Positions 39,170 through 50,334 of a stretch of 64,000 bases of DNA are shown in pieces. The stretch's first letter is position 1, and the number at the start of each line of letters is the position of its first letter. Under the pieces are notes generated by a model. The model searched no databases. It was not told where the DNA came from and was given only the letters and a program-made list of their open reading frames with translations. The translations under genes and the position numbers were made by a program. The DNA is taken from contig NC_088340.1 in assembly GCF_036884655.1 (NCBI RefSeq), forward strand, positions 6,531,501 to 6,595,500, written 5' to 3'. Source of the DNA: Musa acuminata AAA Group (taxonomy: Eukaryota > Streptophyta > Magnoliopsida > Zingiberales > Musaceae).

Positions 39170-40110
39170 TTATCACCAATATCTACTTCTATTATTAAAT
39201 AATGTATTTTAGTATGAGGATCAAAAACACAAACAACTAGATATTTGATTTCATTATCTTTATAGCCATATTTAAATCATGATCATGTTAATATTTTTCT
39301 AAAGCACCAACAGTATTAATACAAATAATTGAAAAAATAAATGGTAGGATAATAAACACAAGAAAAAATATGGGTAACATTATTAAAAACTTTTAAACAT
39401 TTTAAATTTCTTTAATATATATTTCAATGTTGTGGATATAATAAACTTATTTGTCTAACATTATTTGTAATAAAAATACACAATAATTCTTTATACTCAA
39501 AAGATTCTTTCAGCAATTCATAAGTATAATTTCATTGGGTTGCCTGCTTAATTATGGAAAGAAAAGCTTGAAGAGACCATAAACCTTCTTGTACACATAA
39601 ATTAAAAATATGATAAAAACACCTAATATGAAAAAAGATATATGTCACCAACAGTGGTTGGCACACTTGTTGTAATTCAAGAATAGAAATGATATTTATG
39701 GCTATATTGTCAAAACCAACTGAAAAACTTTAAAGATCAAATAATACTCTTTCTAAAATATTTTTTTTATCAATCTACAAATATTATCGTTAGTATTTCA
39801 TTCATCTAAAACTCTAAAGGCAATAATTCATTTTGCATGATCAATTCATTATCAATCCAATGACAAGTGATCGCTTTAAATATTGATACAAACAAAAATA
39901 CAATCATCAAAAGCTCACAATAATTTTTGTAATTTTTTAAAGAAAATATATAAAATATGGATAAGAGGGAATTCAAAATCCTTTTGCAATAATAATCAAC
40001 AAAATCAACTTTTTCAAATGCCATCAACTCCTTCAAGTCCCCAACACACTCTCCTATGCTCGAGATAAGTCTCCTTCTTTCACCAACACTTTGCCATCTT
40101 ACCTTTTGTT
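39170..40110 (-). pseudogene. hAT-family transposase remnant
   Basis: Read on the minus strand, several frames carry pieces of a plant hAT (RICESLEEPER/DAYSLEEPER-like) transposase in the expected order. First is a segment ending ITCHWIDNEL and then LLPLEF (about 39810-39880). Next is FDNIAIN (about 39690-39710), then CQPL followed by HIR..YHIFNLCVQEGL (about 39580-39670), and finally a VFDPHTKIHYL-like block (about 39190-39220). Frames change between the pieces and stops occur. A TTTCGATTTCGATTCGG-like stretch near 38460-38480 may be a subterminal region of the same element. TIRs and target duplication were not located. Confidence 0.65.
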
Positions 40111-41748
40111 AGGTAACATTTCACGTTTGAACATTCTAATGCTCACAGTCGTTCCCAAATTTCTTGTGCAATGTTAATCAAGTCTCCACACGCCGAAGGA
40201 CGTGAAAAAAATTACTACTATTATTTGAGAAAATATTTGAAATATAAAGGTTAACTATTAAGCATTTGGATTTGAGTTAGTAGGATGTGCACTTCACCAA
40301 CCTTTATGTTCTTGAACTTGACACATTGTATCAGTCTCCAGCAGTGCAAATCTCTGGTTTTGAGAATTTTTTTATAGAATATTCATTCATTCCTTAGAGA
40401 TAATTTTAACCCCTACCTTTTCCTCATGGGTTGTCGTCCTCTTCGTCTCATTGTTCCTACCTCAATTACTCATCATCTTGTCTTGTCATCCTTACTGTTC
40501 TCGTCGTCACCTTGGTAGAGGAAGTTGCGAGGGCACATGCCCCATGTCTTTATCATTTTCATCATTGATCTTAGAAGAGAGGGCCACAAACAAGGATGAT
40601 GGAATCGAGGTGCGCATGGAAGAATAATGTTGATAGTAAAAAATATGGAGAGATGAGGTAAGATGACAATGCAAGGCGAAGGCGATAATGGATGAATGAG
40701 GATGATGAGTGAAGGATGGAGGGGCTCACTCATGAAGGTAGTCAAAAATGATGATAGAGACAATCAAGGGTAGAGGTGACGGTTGATGAGTTGAAGGCAA
40801 GAGGTAAAATCTTCTTTTAGACAAGGGATGTTTTATGTGAATTTTTAAAAATGAGAGATGTTATACGAGAATTTCCCAAAATTAATTTTTTTTGAGAATT
40901 TATAATGTTTTCAATAATATCCGAAAGGCACTATAACGTTGTAAAAATTAATTATAAGATAATATATATCTATATATATATATATATATTATGTGATCTT
41001 TTTATAATTAATAATATAACATTATTTTTTGGCACATCTTCAATTTTTATTGGCTATGTGAAACGTTAAAGACAATTAAAATTGAGTAAATAGGATTGTG
41101 TATTTACAGGTCAACTAATGATGCTACCAATTCTTTTGCTGCCTTCCTCACATGGATGGAATCGTCTCCCCTCGGTGAATGCTCAATATTGGTGTTATCT
41201 GAACTTTGTTTCATGTGCGACCAGCAACAGCAATCTAAGTCTACTGAACACGCAACATTCTTGCAGTGAAGGCCATAACGCTGCTGCTGCTGCTGCGATC
41301 TCTGCCCGCTGATCACTGACAGGGATGACATGCAACAGACTCCCCATCCATCCTTGGAGACGCTTGTGATAGCAGAAGACAAGGACAAAGAGGAAGAGGA
41401 AGCCTTAATGGTGACCCTCACTGTCAGCTCACCCGCTGCAGGCGAAGGACGCGCGCCCAGCTGGTCTCCCCATCATCATGCACCGAAGTCGAAGAAATGG
41501 CACAGCGAAGCAGCCTAAAGTAATGCTCCATACGAGCTTTAAAGGTGGTGGTGGTGGTGGTGGTGAGGACCACGGCTTCACGGCGCAGCCCTCGGAGACA
41601 GCCCACGCTAGATTTACGGAGGCGGCATGGCGTGTTGCCGCGAGGCCGTACGGACGTCATGGCCACCACCACCACCTCCTCTCCCTCCCGGATTATAGTT
41701 TATGGGGTGAACCCTTTGCCCTGTGATCTGCGACGATCACCTCGTACG

Positions 41749-41756
41749 TATAAAAT
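41749..41756 (+). promoter_or_regulatory. Candidate TATA box
   Basis: TATAAAAT just after a CGTACG word and about 1.07 kb upstream of the LRP1-like reading frame. If used, the gene would have a long GA-rich 5' leader, perhaps spliced. It is the best TATA match in this interval, but nothing proves it is active. Confidence 0.35.
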
Positions 41757-42199
41757 AGAAAGCAGCAGCGGAGCGGGCGGCTCTAAGCGAGAGTAGAAAC
41801 GTGATCTGATGTGTTGGGAAGGAAGGAAGACAGAGAAAGAGTCAAAGAAGGGCAAGTGACACGCACGTGCTTCTTCTGCAAAGGTCGAAGCTAATTGCCC
41901 TTAAGAAATGGTCGCCCATGAAACCAATGGCTCGCGTAGAATCGCTCCCCAAGCTTTGTTTTAGGGAGGTAGAAGGACACGAAGCAGCCAGAGAATAACT
42001 GCGAGGGTAGAGTGGATGGGAGGCAGTCAGGGGGAGGATAACAGCGGACGTCTCTCTCTCTCTCTCTCTAAGATACGGTGAAAGAAGGAAGAGAGGACAG
42101 GGACGGGTCCGGGTGCAATAATTACACGTGTCCCGTTCCATTTCCTCTCTCGGCCTGTCTCTCTCCGAGCCTTCCTCCAATCACACACGGCTTGCTCGC

Positions 42200-42638
42200 C
42201 CGCGAGAGAGAGAGAGAGAGGTTTGACTAACTTTTAGCAACAACAGGAGTAGCGATAGATACTGGATACTGGGCAACAGGAGGCGGCAGAAAGAGTGACA
42301 CAGAGGAAAGGAGGAAAGCAGGCGAGAGAGTGAGATCGAGGAAGGAGAGTGATTCAGAAGGTACTGCTCCCCACCAGAAGGAATTTTTCAGAGTCCCCAC
42401 AACCTCACTTCCACCTTCTCCAGACACCAACACCCATCCGTCTCTTCTCTCTCATCATTCGAGCTTCTCCATTGAGAGTCAACCTCTAGCATCTCTCTCG
42501 CCCCACCCTACATGTATAAACGAAACAAAAGTTGTGTATGACGGGTGTTATTTGTTTAGAGAAACAGTAGGCAAGAGAGAGAGAGAGAGAGAGAAGTCAG
42601 GTCTTATCGAGGGAGATATTTGTTTAGATAAACAATAG

Positions 42639-42679
<41 letters not shown>

Positions 42680-42700
42680 GTCAGGTCTTGTTGAGGGACA
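42200..42700. repeat. (GA)n-rich leader with a ~70-base tandem duplication
   Basis: GA tracts lie at about 42203-42220, 42575-42595 and 42643-42674. The last two sit in two copies of one unit: ATTTGTTTAGAnAAACAnTA, GGCnAGAG, (GA)n, then GTCAGGTCTTnTnGAGGGA. Copies span about 42549-42614 and 42617-42700 and differ mainly in GA-tract length. Confidence 0.85.
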
Positions 42701-42816
42701 GATTTGGGCAGTCGTTGGTGTAAGAGTGAGCCAACGAAGGAGGGGGGCGATAAGCAAGTGGAGGGAGCATAGATCGGCTTTTTCTTCTCTCTATTCTTGA
42801 TATAAGAGCAGCCGGC

Positions 42817-44092
42817 GTGGCTTCTGGAAGGCGATTTCCTTCCGACAGTGGCGCGTTCGCGGACTGGGTGGCAAACCCGGCCGCTGGCGGCAGAGGCGAT
42901 GATCTCTGCCTCGGCTTCAATGCCGGCTCCAGCAGAGGAGGAGGAGGAGGCGCTGGTGGAGTAGTATGGGGTGGCCCCAGCTCTTTATCCGCCGTCGGTG
43001 GTGGGACAAGGCAGGGCGTCAATTACGGGTTACCCGCCGACATGGGGATGATGGTGCTGGCCTCCGCCGCCTCCTTCCACCAGCAGTGCCACCATGAGTC
43101 CCTGCTGTCCTCCTCTGCCGCGGCGGAGCAGCACCCTGTCATTCCCCTCCTCGCCGCTGCGTCGTGCGTCGTTGAGGACGACAACCCCACCGCCCGGGCC
43201 AGGCCCGGTGGCATCCACCTCTGGCAACCGGTCCTGCCCCAGCTGCCACACCCCCACGCCCCTAACCCTAACCCTAACCCTAACCCTAATGCCAGCCTCG
43301 CCAATTACCTCAGGAAGGCTGTGCCGACGACCGATCCCAGTGGAATTCTCCTCGGTGGCGGCGCTGCCGCCGCGGGCGTGGGAGAATCGACGTGCCAGGA
43401 CTGCGGGAACCAGGCCAAGAAGGATTGCAGCCACCGGCGGTGCCGTACGTGCTGCAAGAGCCGCGGATTTGAGTGCTCGACCCACGTCAAGAGCACCTGG
43501 GTTCCCGCTTCCCGTCGCCGCGAGCGCCACGTCACCGCCGCAAGCTCCTTTGCCTCCACCTCCGCCTCCAAAAAGCCCCGCCTCGTGGCCTCGCAGCCCG
43601 CGACCGCCTCCCACACCTCCACCCCGAACACCACCCCGCCTCGTAGCTTCGACACCACCTCCAGTCACCAAGGTAGTACTCCAAGAACTCCCATCTCCAT
43701 CTACTCCTACTCCTCGCTCGAGCTCTCGTAAAGAAGCCCGAACCTCTGTTACTCCAGACGCGGGCGCCATCGAGAACCTCCCGGGCCACGTACGAGCGCC
43801 GGCGGTGTTCAAATGCGTGCGCGTAACCTCCATCGACGACGGAGAAGACGAGTACGCCTACCACGCCGTGGTCAAGATCGGTGGACGCGTCTTCAAGGGC
43901 TTCCTCTACGACCAAGGTCTCGACGACGGCAGCCACGCTGACGATGCCAACGACGCCATTCCGAACATCTCGGAGCTGCACCTCGGCAACCGACACGGTG
44001 GCTTGTCGTCGTCGCCGATGCTACCGTCCAATGTCTTCGGAGACGGCGGTGGATTCATCGGAGGAACCAACTACGGAAACCAAACAAACTGA
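42817..44092 (+). CDS. LRP1: LRP1/SHI-family RING-like zinc-finger transcription factor
   Basis: Exons: up to 43672 and 43758-44092 (stop TGA at 44090). The 85-base intron has donor GTAGTA and acceptor TTACTCCAG and joins the frames exactly (CAA G / AC GCG). The SHI/STY family binds auxin-pathway promoters (YUCCA genes) in the nucleus and shapes lateral roots and flower organs. The zinc finger lies at about 43391-43520 ([12 protein letters not shown], then [18 protein letters not shown]). KKPR after it may be a nuclear signal. The IGGH domain lies in exon 2 ([19 protein letters not shown], then [14 protein letters not shown]). The first in-frame ATG is 43042 ([12 protein letters not shown]), giving 321 residues, near Arabidopsis LRP1 length. 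The open frame extends upstream through 75 Gly-rich, protein-like codons to a GTG at 42817 with no ATG. Start uncertain; identity sure. Confidence 0.88.
43260..43289 (+). repeat. (CCCTAA)5 telomere-like hexamer array in coding sequence
   Basis: Five perfect CCCTAA units encode alternating Pro-Asn within the LRP1-like exon 1. Most plant telomeres use the heptamer CCCTAAA. The hexamer here most likely arose as a coding microsatellite. Confidence 0.93.
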
Positions 44093-46786
44093 ACTCATCG
44101 TCACTCTTCACACACACCACACACACACACACACACATCCAATCCTCTCACGGAGCTTAAAACTTCTATTGCTCATCATCTATCACAGAAGCCTGGAGGT
44201 AGCCATGACGAATGCAGGTAGTGGTGAGGGGTTTGGTTCTACTTCTTGTAACCATATGTGTCTTCTCTATTGACTCATTTGTCTTTCTTCAGTCTACTTG
44301 AGTTACTATTATTTTTCTTGCTAATAATTCTATCTAGCAACGATGATTACTGCTGTCTCTCTCTGATATGCAACACAGTCTTGCACTGTTACGAGGTGAC
44401 TGCTGCTTTCTATTCTTTAATTTCTCTTCCATATATGCTTTCTCTCTGATATTTCTCTTCCATATATGTGCAATGTAACTGCTGAAGAGTCGTTTTTGTG
44501 CCGTATTTATGACTGCCGCTTTCATGTGATCTTCTTGTGGTTCAGTAGGATGACTCTTAGCCCATTCTTCCTCTTTTATGTATGCTGGGTTTTACGAGGG
44601 CTGGTGTGTGCTGTAAGGCATTGCATTGGAACTTGCATCTGAATGATGCTTTCACTATCAGAGAAATGTAGAGAATATGGGTTGCTTTTGCTGCATAGGG
44701 GTTAATATGGCAGCGAGCTTACTGTTCTTTTTGCCATCCCCACAAGTCTTGCCTGTGAAGCTTATCATGACTGAGCAATGGGTTGTTGTTCTTGTATTGT
44801 TTGATGACATTACTGGTGCTTTATGATATAATTACATGTATTATGTTTATGATGACCACCATCAGCATGATTGGATCATTTCTAAGACTTAACTCACTGC
44901 TCACTGGTTCTCTCATTTGCAGTTTCCTGCTTTCACTGTAGATGACTTCAATTCTGTCTTTCATGTATATTAAAAATTTATTGCCTTTTTTTGTTTTCAG
45001 CTCAATAATAAGATTGACAAAATGTTCGTTCTCTGCTTATTGTGTCTTTTTGCTTCTACAAAAGCAAGAACTTAAAAGATGTGATTGCATGGTTAGATTT
45101 CATTATGACTTGGACATCTCTGATTGAGTTTTAGGACAATGTACTGTGCACTTGTCAGCTTGTTTCTTAGTCTTTATAGCATGTTTCTAGAAACCGCTAG
45201 TTATCTTTGGAACATTATGTGGTACATAGTCAGCTATTTGATTCTTACATGAACTACATAATAAGCAATATAAAGGAAAATATGATTTTGAGAATTCCAA
45301 CTTTTTGGAGAGTTTTGTTTCAATTAGTATTGAGTGTAATTAAAATATATTTTTCTTGTTTCATTGTTTAAGTGGGTAAGGTAGGAACTACATAATCATA
45401 TTAGAGCCCATTTGATTTCAAGACAATCATGGGAACTGTGTTCTAATACAGATTGCAAGAAAATTTTCCTATTTTGTTTTTCAATTTCAACTCCTTTACT
45501 CCATAGTAACAATTTTTTCCCAACTATCTTAGAGCTGTATGATTTATATGTTAATTCACCATATCCTAACTTATCAAGTATCAATCGAGAATCACATAAT
45601 TATTCATGAAATCTAGAATTTATTCTCAAAATGAGGTTAGCATAATTTGAGTAATTGTACAAAGGCAAAGCAACGAAGGCATACTTAATTTCTTTAATGC
45701 CTTCAGTTTTCTTGGAAAAAAAAAGATAAATTTACTAAATGCTTTGCATTTATTTCTTACTATACTCTATTGAGTATTGTTTATGTGCATGAACCTTGAA
45801 TCTGCTGGAAATTAAAATATATATGAATTTGAAGTTTGAGTGTCACCTTTTTCTCATGGTCAGTTATGACTATGCCATGCATTGAAGGTCTCTATTGAGT
45901 GAGGATATCTGTGCAGTTTAAGCTGTTCAGAATCTTCTTAATTCATTTGCCAGTTCTGGCATGAACCGAAAATATGTGAACATTTGCACTCCTCTACTTT
46001 TCTTAAATGAATTTGACAAACAAGAAATGCTCCTTATGTCATATGCCTCAATATTACTTACCAAATTTGATTCAATAAGGATGAAACTTTTATAAGGTAA
46101 CAAAGTTCTCCTGTTCTCTTATTACTTTAATTCCTTTTTTCCTCGTTATACTAAGTAGTTTAATGATTTTCTTCGGTTCATTTGGTTTTTTTTGTATCCG
46201 ACAATGTTCGACAAACAGATTGCTTATTGCTGTTTATCTTTCAACGATCTTTCACACTTGAATAATAATTGATTTGCAATGTCTGATCAACAGATTGCTT
46301 ATCTCTGTTTATCTTTGATGATTGAATAATACCAATGTGCACTAAGATACATTCTTTATGTTTTCTTTTTCCGATATGTAGGCGCCAATTCTTGTATGAA
46401 ATCCTGATCATGATTCATATAAGAACTATGTATTGAATAGGTGACTTTAGTATCTTGAAATGACTCCTAGATTTCTTATCCCCAAGAACTATGTATTTTG
46501 TAGGTGGCTTTAATGATATGACTTTTATGTATAGGGTTGATAGGATGATTTGCCAAAAACATGTTTCAAATAAGAAGATCATGTGATATATGTGGTTTGA
46601 TTTATAACTTGACAATTGAAGTTTGTTAACAAAACTTGAATTTCTTTTTTAATTCTAATGCTGAGCTAAATCTGTCGCTTACTGTCTGGTTTGATGTAGC
46701 TTTGTGATTCCTTAAAATACATTTAAGTTGGAGGGTTCAGTATTATCAGATTCAGCATGTCTGCAAGTCAAACAAATGCTGTTTCT

Positions 46787-46978
46787 AGGTATTACTTGCT
46801 TCATCACAGTGCTTCGGTGGATAAAATATGACAAACAGAGGTTTCAGGTAGTAAGGAAGGTTATTTTTTAGGTATTACTTGCTTCATCATAGTGCTTCGG
46901 TGGATAAAATATGACAAACAGAGGTTTCAGGTAGTAAGGAAAGTTATTTTTTAGGTGTTACTTGCTTCATCATAGTAC
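46787..46978. repeat. 83-base tandem repeat, 2.3 copies
   Basis: AGGTATTACTTGCTTCATCA starts units at 46787, 46870 and (as AGGTGTTACTTG) 46953. Each full unit contains GTTTCAGGTAGTAAGGAA, which occurs once more at 47021, where it forms an apparent splice acceptor. Confidence 0.9.
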
Positions 46979-47027
46979 CTATTTTAGGCATTTGAATCAT
47001 GATATTTTCTGTAACAAGTTGTTTCAG

Positions 47028-47105
47028 GTAGTAAGGAATGCTGATATTAGTAAAAGGCAAATAATAGATGAGCACCGACCTAGTGAAATGAATTCATCGG
47101 GTCTT
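47028..47105 (+). other. Isolated exon-like open segment
   Basis: A 78-base open stretch (26 codons, starting VVRNADISKRQ) flanked by a good acceptor (TTGTTTCAG) and a good donor (GTAAGTA). No partner exons or known protein were recognised. It could be an exon of a noncoding RNA, a relic exon, or chance. Confidence 0.25.
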
Positions 47106-48412
47106 GTAAGTACAATTTATTTTTTTCTGAGATTGGATGCCGTTTCAATGATGAACTAAAGATATTTTTTGTAAGTTTTGCTAAAGATCACTGCATCTTC
47201 TGTACTTGGATCTCTGCAGTATGCATTGTTACTATTGTTTCACAGTTTTATGATCTGAAGTGGTCGATATTTTTAATGGTTTATGCATATGTTGATAACC
47301 CTTGCATCTAGTTTTTTCTTCGAATCTTAATCATTAACCTCTGCTGTCTACAACAACACAAAAAGCTATAAAGTCCTACTATTTGGGATCGGCTATCGGC
47401 TACATGATCTAAAAACTATTTACCTGCTGTATACCTTCACAAAATTAATCCTTGACAAATTGTGCATAATATTGGACTGAATTGTGGCTATTGTCATTAC
47501 AGTATGCTAAAATAACCATTAGAAATTAATAAAGTTTGTTGTGATCATTAGGACACTGCCCATGTCATTATTTTGTATAGAACTGCTGTATGAACTAATC
47601 AAGTTCCCAACTTAAGGTGAGCTGTGACTTTTGCCTGTAATGTTCTTTTTAGATGTTTGATAAGTTGTAATGCATTCTGGACATCTGAAATATATGAGAA
47701 TACAATTCATTCAGTGATTCAGAGATTTGTTGGTTTGCTCAATTTTATTATTCTATGCTGACTGCCTTCTCATTTTAAGATCAGCCAAGTTTTGGAGAAT
47801 GAATGAGATCAATAATGGTACTTTGTGGATGCCTTCTGGGTGAGATTATAATGAGTGTGTAAGAGGAAAGGCTCTGATCTCATCAAAGGCAGGAAGGAGA
47901 GTGGGGACAGTGATAGAACTGGTGCAGTGAGTGGTTTGATATCTTGACCAATGGTTGAGAAAAGACCTACAAATGGCTGCCAGTTTATTTCATGCCTCAT
48001 TTGGGTCAGTACTGGATGAGAAAAATGCAACTGGATCTCCTCTCTTTCCTCTTTGCAGTTTCCCAGCCAACTGGGAAATGTTCGGAAATTAGTGCCTCAA
48101 TAGTACAACACATTGGACACAAATAATGGCATTGAAGTGGACAATGGAGTTTGCCACAATAAGATTACAGCATCACACTCAAAGCATACAGCCATGATCA
48201 AGAACATTCAACACCTTTCATGAGTTTCGGCGCGACTGCACCCAGACAAGATGATGCAGAAGTAATATCTGAAATATGAATAAAGTGCACAGTGGCAGTT
48301 CTCCGCATTAGACCTAACATGATTGAAGAGAGGTGAACACACTGTACAGAATGCTGCTGGTTTACTATACACTGAGAAGCAGCATCATAGACATTGAAAC
48401 ACGAAACTACTA

Positions 48413-50334
48413 CTAGCGGCCCAGCCTCTGCAAATGCAGCTGGTGCTTGCCGGCGGCAGCCTTCTCTGCAGCCTCTCGCTTCAGGGCCCTTTTCGCCCTT
48501 CTGCCAGTGACATCCTTTCGTGCTTCTTTCTTCTTTGGACCGCGGGTTGGACCCCGGCGTATGCGTCGTAACGATTAAGAAGAGGTCGTGCTGCCTTCCT
48601 GCCTACCTTCACGTAACCATTATCGCCCCATCTCCTATTGCCTATATGAATACTTGATTTGCTAGTAACATAATAGCTTTCATCTAAGTCATCGAGTTCA
48701 TCATCATATTCATACTGCAAAGCATCTTCTTCTACCTCATCGGAAGCTTCAAACCAGCTTGTTCCAAGGAAGAGGCAAACACTCTCCTCAAACATACAGT
48801 CGTGGATGCTGCATGAAGAATTAATCTGATCGGTACAAGTTCTGGCACTGTTTTTTCTTTTGTCGTAGAGAGAAAAGAAAAGATTGGAAGATGTCTAACC
48901 TGCCTTCCAGGAACGGAGAATGTTCAGGAATTCAAATGGATGCTTACACTGATGACAAGAAGACTTTTCATTGTATAATGCCCACCGTAGGATGCACGTC
49001 ACACTGCCCACAGCAAACAATAATGAATGCATAGGCACAAACTTCTCAACATAAATCTGCAGTTTAATACATTGAGTTCAACAAATAAATAAATATTTAG
49101 CTCCTTATATTTGCCTCAAACATCAAATTACATTAACAATACATGTCGCAGTAAAATATGGTCTCAAATGTAATCGAATATGCACAAAGGTATCAAATAT
49201 TGGTCTTGTGTAACTCAGATATAAACATTGCACTTAACTAGAATCAAAATTAAGATACTCAAGATGGGTATCTCTTCTTGATGATGCTAATTGTTTATTG
49301 AATTTTCATGATCAATGGAAATATCATAGTCTGTAAGTTGAAATAAACGAGCCCAATAATTCAAAACAAGAAACAAGTGAGAAGCAATTCTTGCTTGTCA
49401 AAAGTTCCCAAGGAAGCATACCTGTTGAGTTAGAATGTGTAAAAACACCAGGAATCAGACTGATATGTCACAAAGGATGTGATGCATGCTCCTGTGGACA
49501 TGTTCATTTCTTCATTTATACCTCTCTTCCATTTCTCCATGACAAATCAAACTTCTTTTGTGAAGTGCAAGTGGCCATGGAAGCATTAGATTTGGATGTG
49601 GTCATTGAATAATTGAAAGACCTGTTCTAGCACTACAGTCATAGTTAGAGATCCAGACCAAAATGCGATGCTCAAGGGTCATTGAAAGATCTTCTTAGTT
49701 CTTTGTTTCTAACACATTTATGACTTCTCTGTCTCCCTCCAGCAGAGACATAATAAAGCTTCCATTACCATCATAATGCAAAATCGGAAGTTAGCATCTC
49801 AAGCAATGCAAACACCATTTCTACAATTAATTGAATTGAATGTTTTCAAAACTTAACATGTCAGATATAAATATTGAATGTTTTATTACTTACCAGAAAT
49901 AAAAAAAAAAAAATAGTTTTTGTCTTTCAATTTAAAGAAACATTAAAGAAATAAAGACAAATATAAAGACAATCTGATTACCTTGTCAGATATATATATT
50001 GCTAAACCACAAATAATATGAACAGCACAGAGAAGTAAAGAAGTGATTCATGATGAGATGTAACAAGTAACTAAACAGCCTCAAAACCAAGAATTGGTAC
50101 AAGCACAGCAAGATCTGTATGTACGTGGAACAAGACGTTAGAGACGAACCAGTAGGCGTGCTCGCAGCCTTTAACAAGCGCCATATCCTGCAGAGCGATC
50201 TTCTCCAAGCAAATCGCGCAGAAGCCGCAGCCAGCAGCCGGTCCGCCTCGATCATCGCACCCATTCCCCTTCTCGATCCTCACCTGGCCCGGTAACGTAG
50301 TCAGATCAAAAGAGAAAGAATAGATCGGGAGCAT
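48413..50334 (-). CDS. RING-finger (C3HC4) protein, probable E3 ubiquitin ligase, with two frame breaks
   Basis: Three exons on the minus strand: 50334-50150, 49003-48900, 48808-48413. The RING is split by intron 1 at the CEHAYC cysteine. Its pattern is CAIC (GFCAICLEK), CEHAYC, VTC and CHQC, a complete C3HC4 set. Downstream come FEESVCLFLGTSWFEA, an acidic stretch, IGNRRWGDNGYV and a basic Arg/Lys/Ala-rich C-terminus (GRRAKRALKREAAEKAA). This layout is that of an uncharacterised plant RING/U-box family. Exon 2 cannot join exon 3 in frame unless one base is restored at about 48909 (RS-L-EGSIHD expected). The conserved tail is in another frame after the CCCC run at 48552-48555; read without correction, translation stops at 48481. 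The start is the first in-frame ATG (50334), but an acceptor-like CAG at 50284-50286 means the true 5' exon could differ. It is either a recent pseudogene or a gene hit by two sequence errors. Confidence 0.75.
49004..50149 (-). other. RING gene intron 1
   Basis: A 1.15 kb AT-rich intron with donor GTTCGT and acceptor GGGCAG (minus strand). Nothing else recognised. Confidence 0.65.

Larger units (their letters stand above)
36153..41740. other. REN1-LRP1 intergenic region with transposon remnants
   Basis: No intact gene supported. It holds the REN1 3' UTR, a copia remnant (36955-37490), a broken hAT transposase on the minus strand (about 39170-40110), a G/A-rich block at 40450-40800 with low-complexity open frames only, and a GC-richer stretch at 41100-41720 with short open frames on both strands that I could not assign. 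Confidence 0.65.
44093..48412. other. LRP1-RING intergenic region
   Basis: No gene firmly supported. It contains a (CA)n run at 44111-44139 in the LRP1 3' UTR, AT-rich sequence, an 83-base tandem repeat (46787-46978), an isolated exon-like segment (47028-47105), and a short LINE-tail-like stretch near 47348-47405 in reverse orientation. The right end (about 48050-48412) is probably the 3' UTR of the RING gene. Confidence 0.6.

Noticed and set aside
40473..40763. A 96-codon minus-strand frame
   Set aside because: It comes from a repetitive GATGA/GGATG-type stretch and has no protein-like features.
43030..43996. Long minus-strand frames (up to 267 codons) opposite the LRP1-like exons
   Set aside because: They are shadows of a GC-rich coding region. 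The plus strand has the zinc finger and IGGH-type domain.
43094..44092. A single 332-codon plus frame through the LRP1-like gene
   Set aside because: Only its second half (after 43758) is real; the first half is out of frame with the zinc finger. An 85-base intron joins the true frames.
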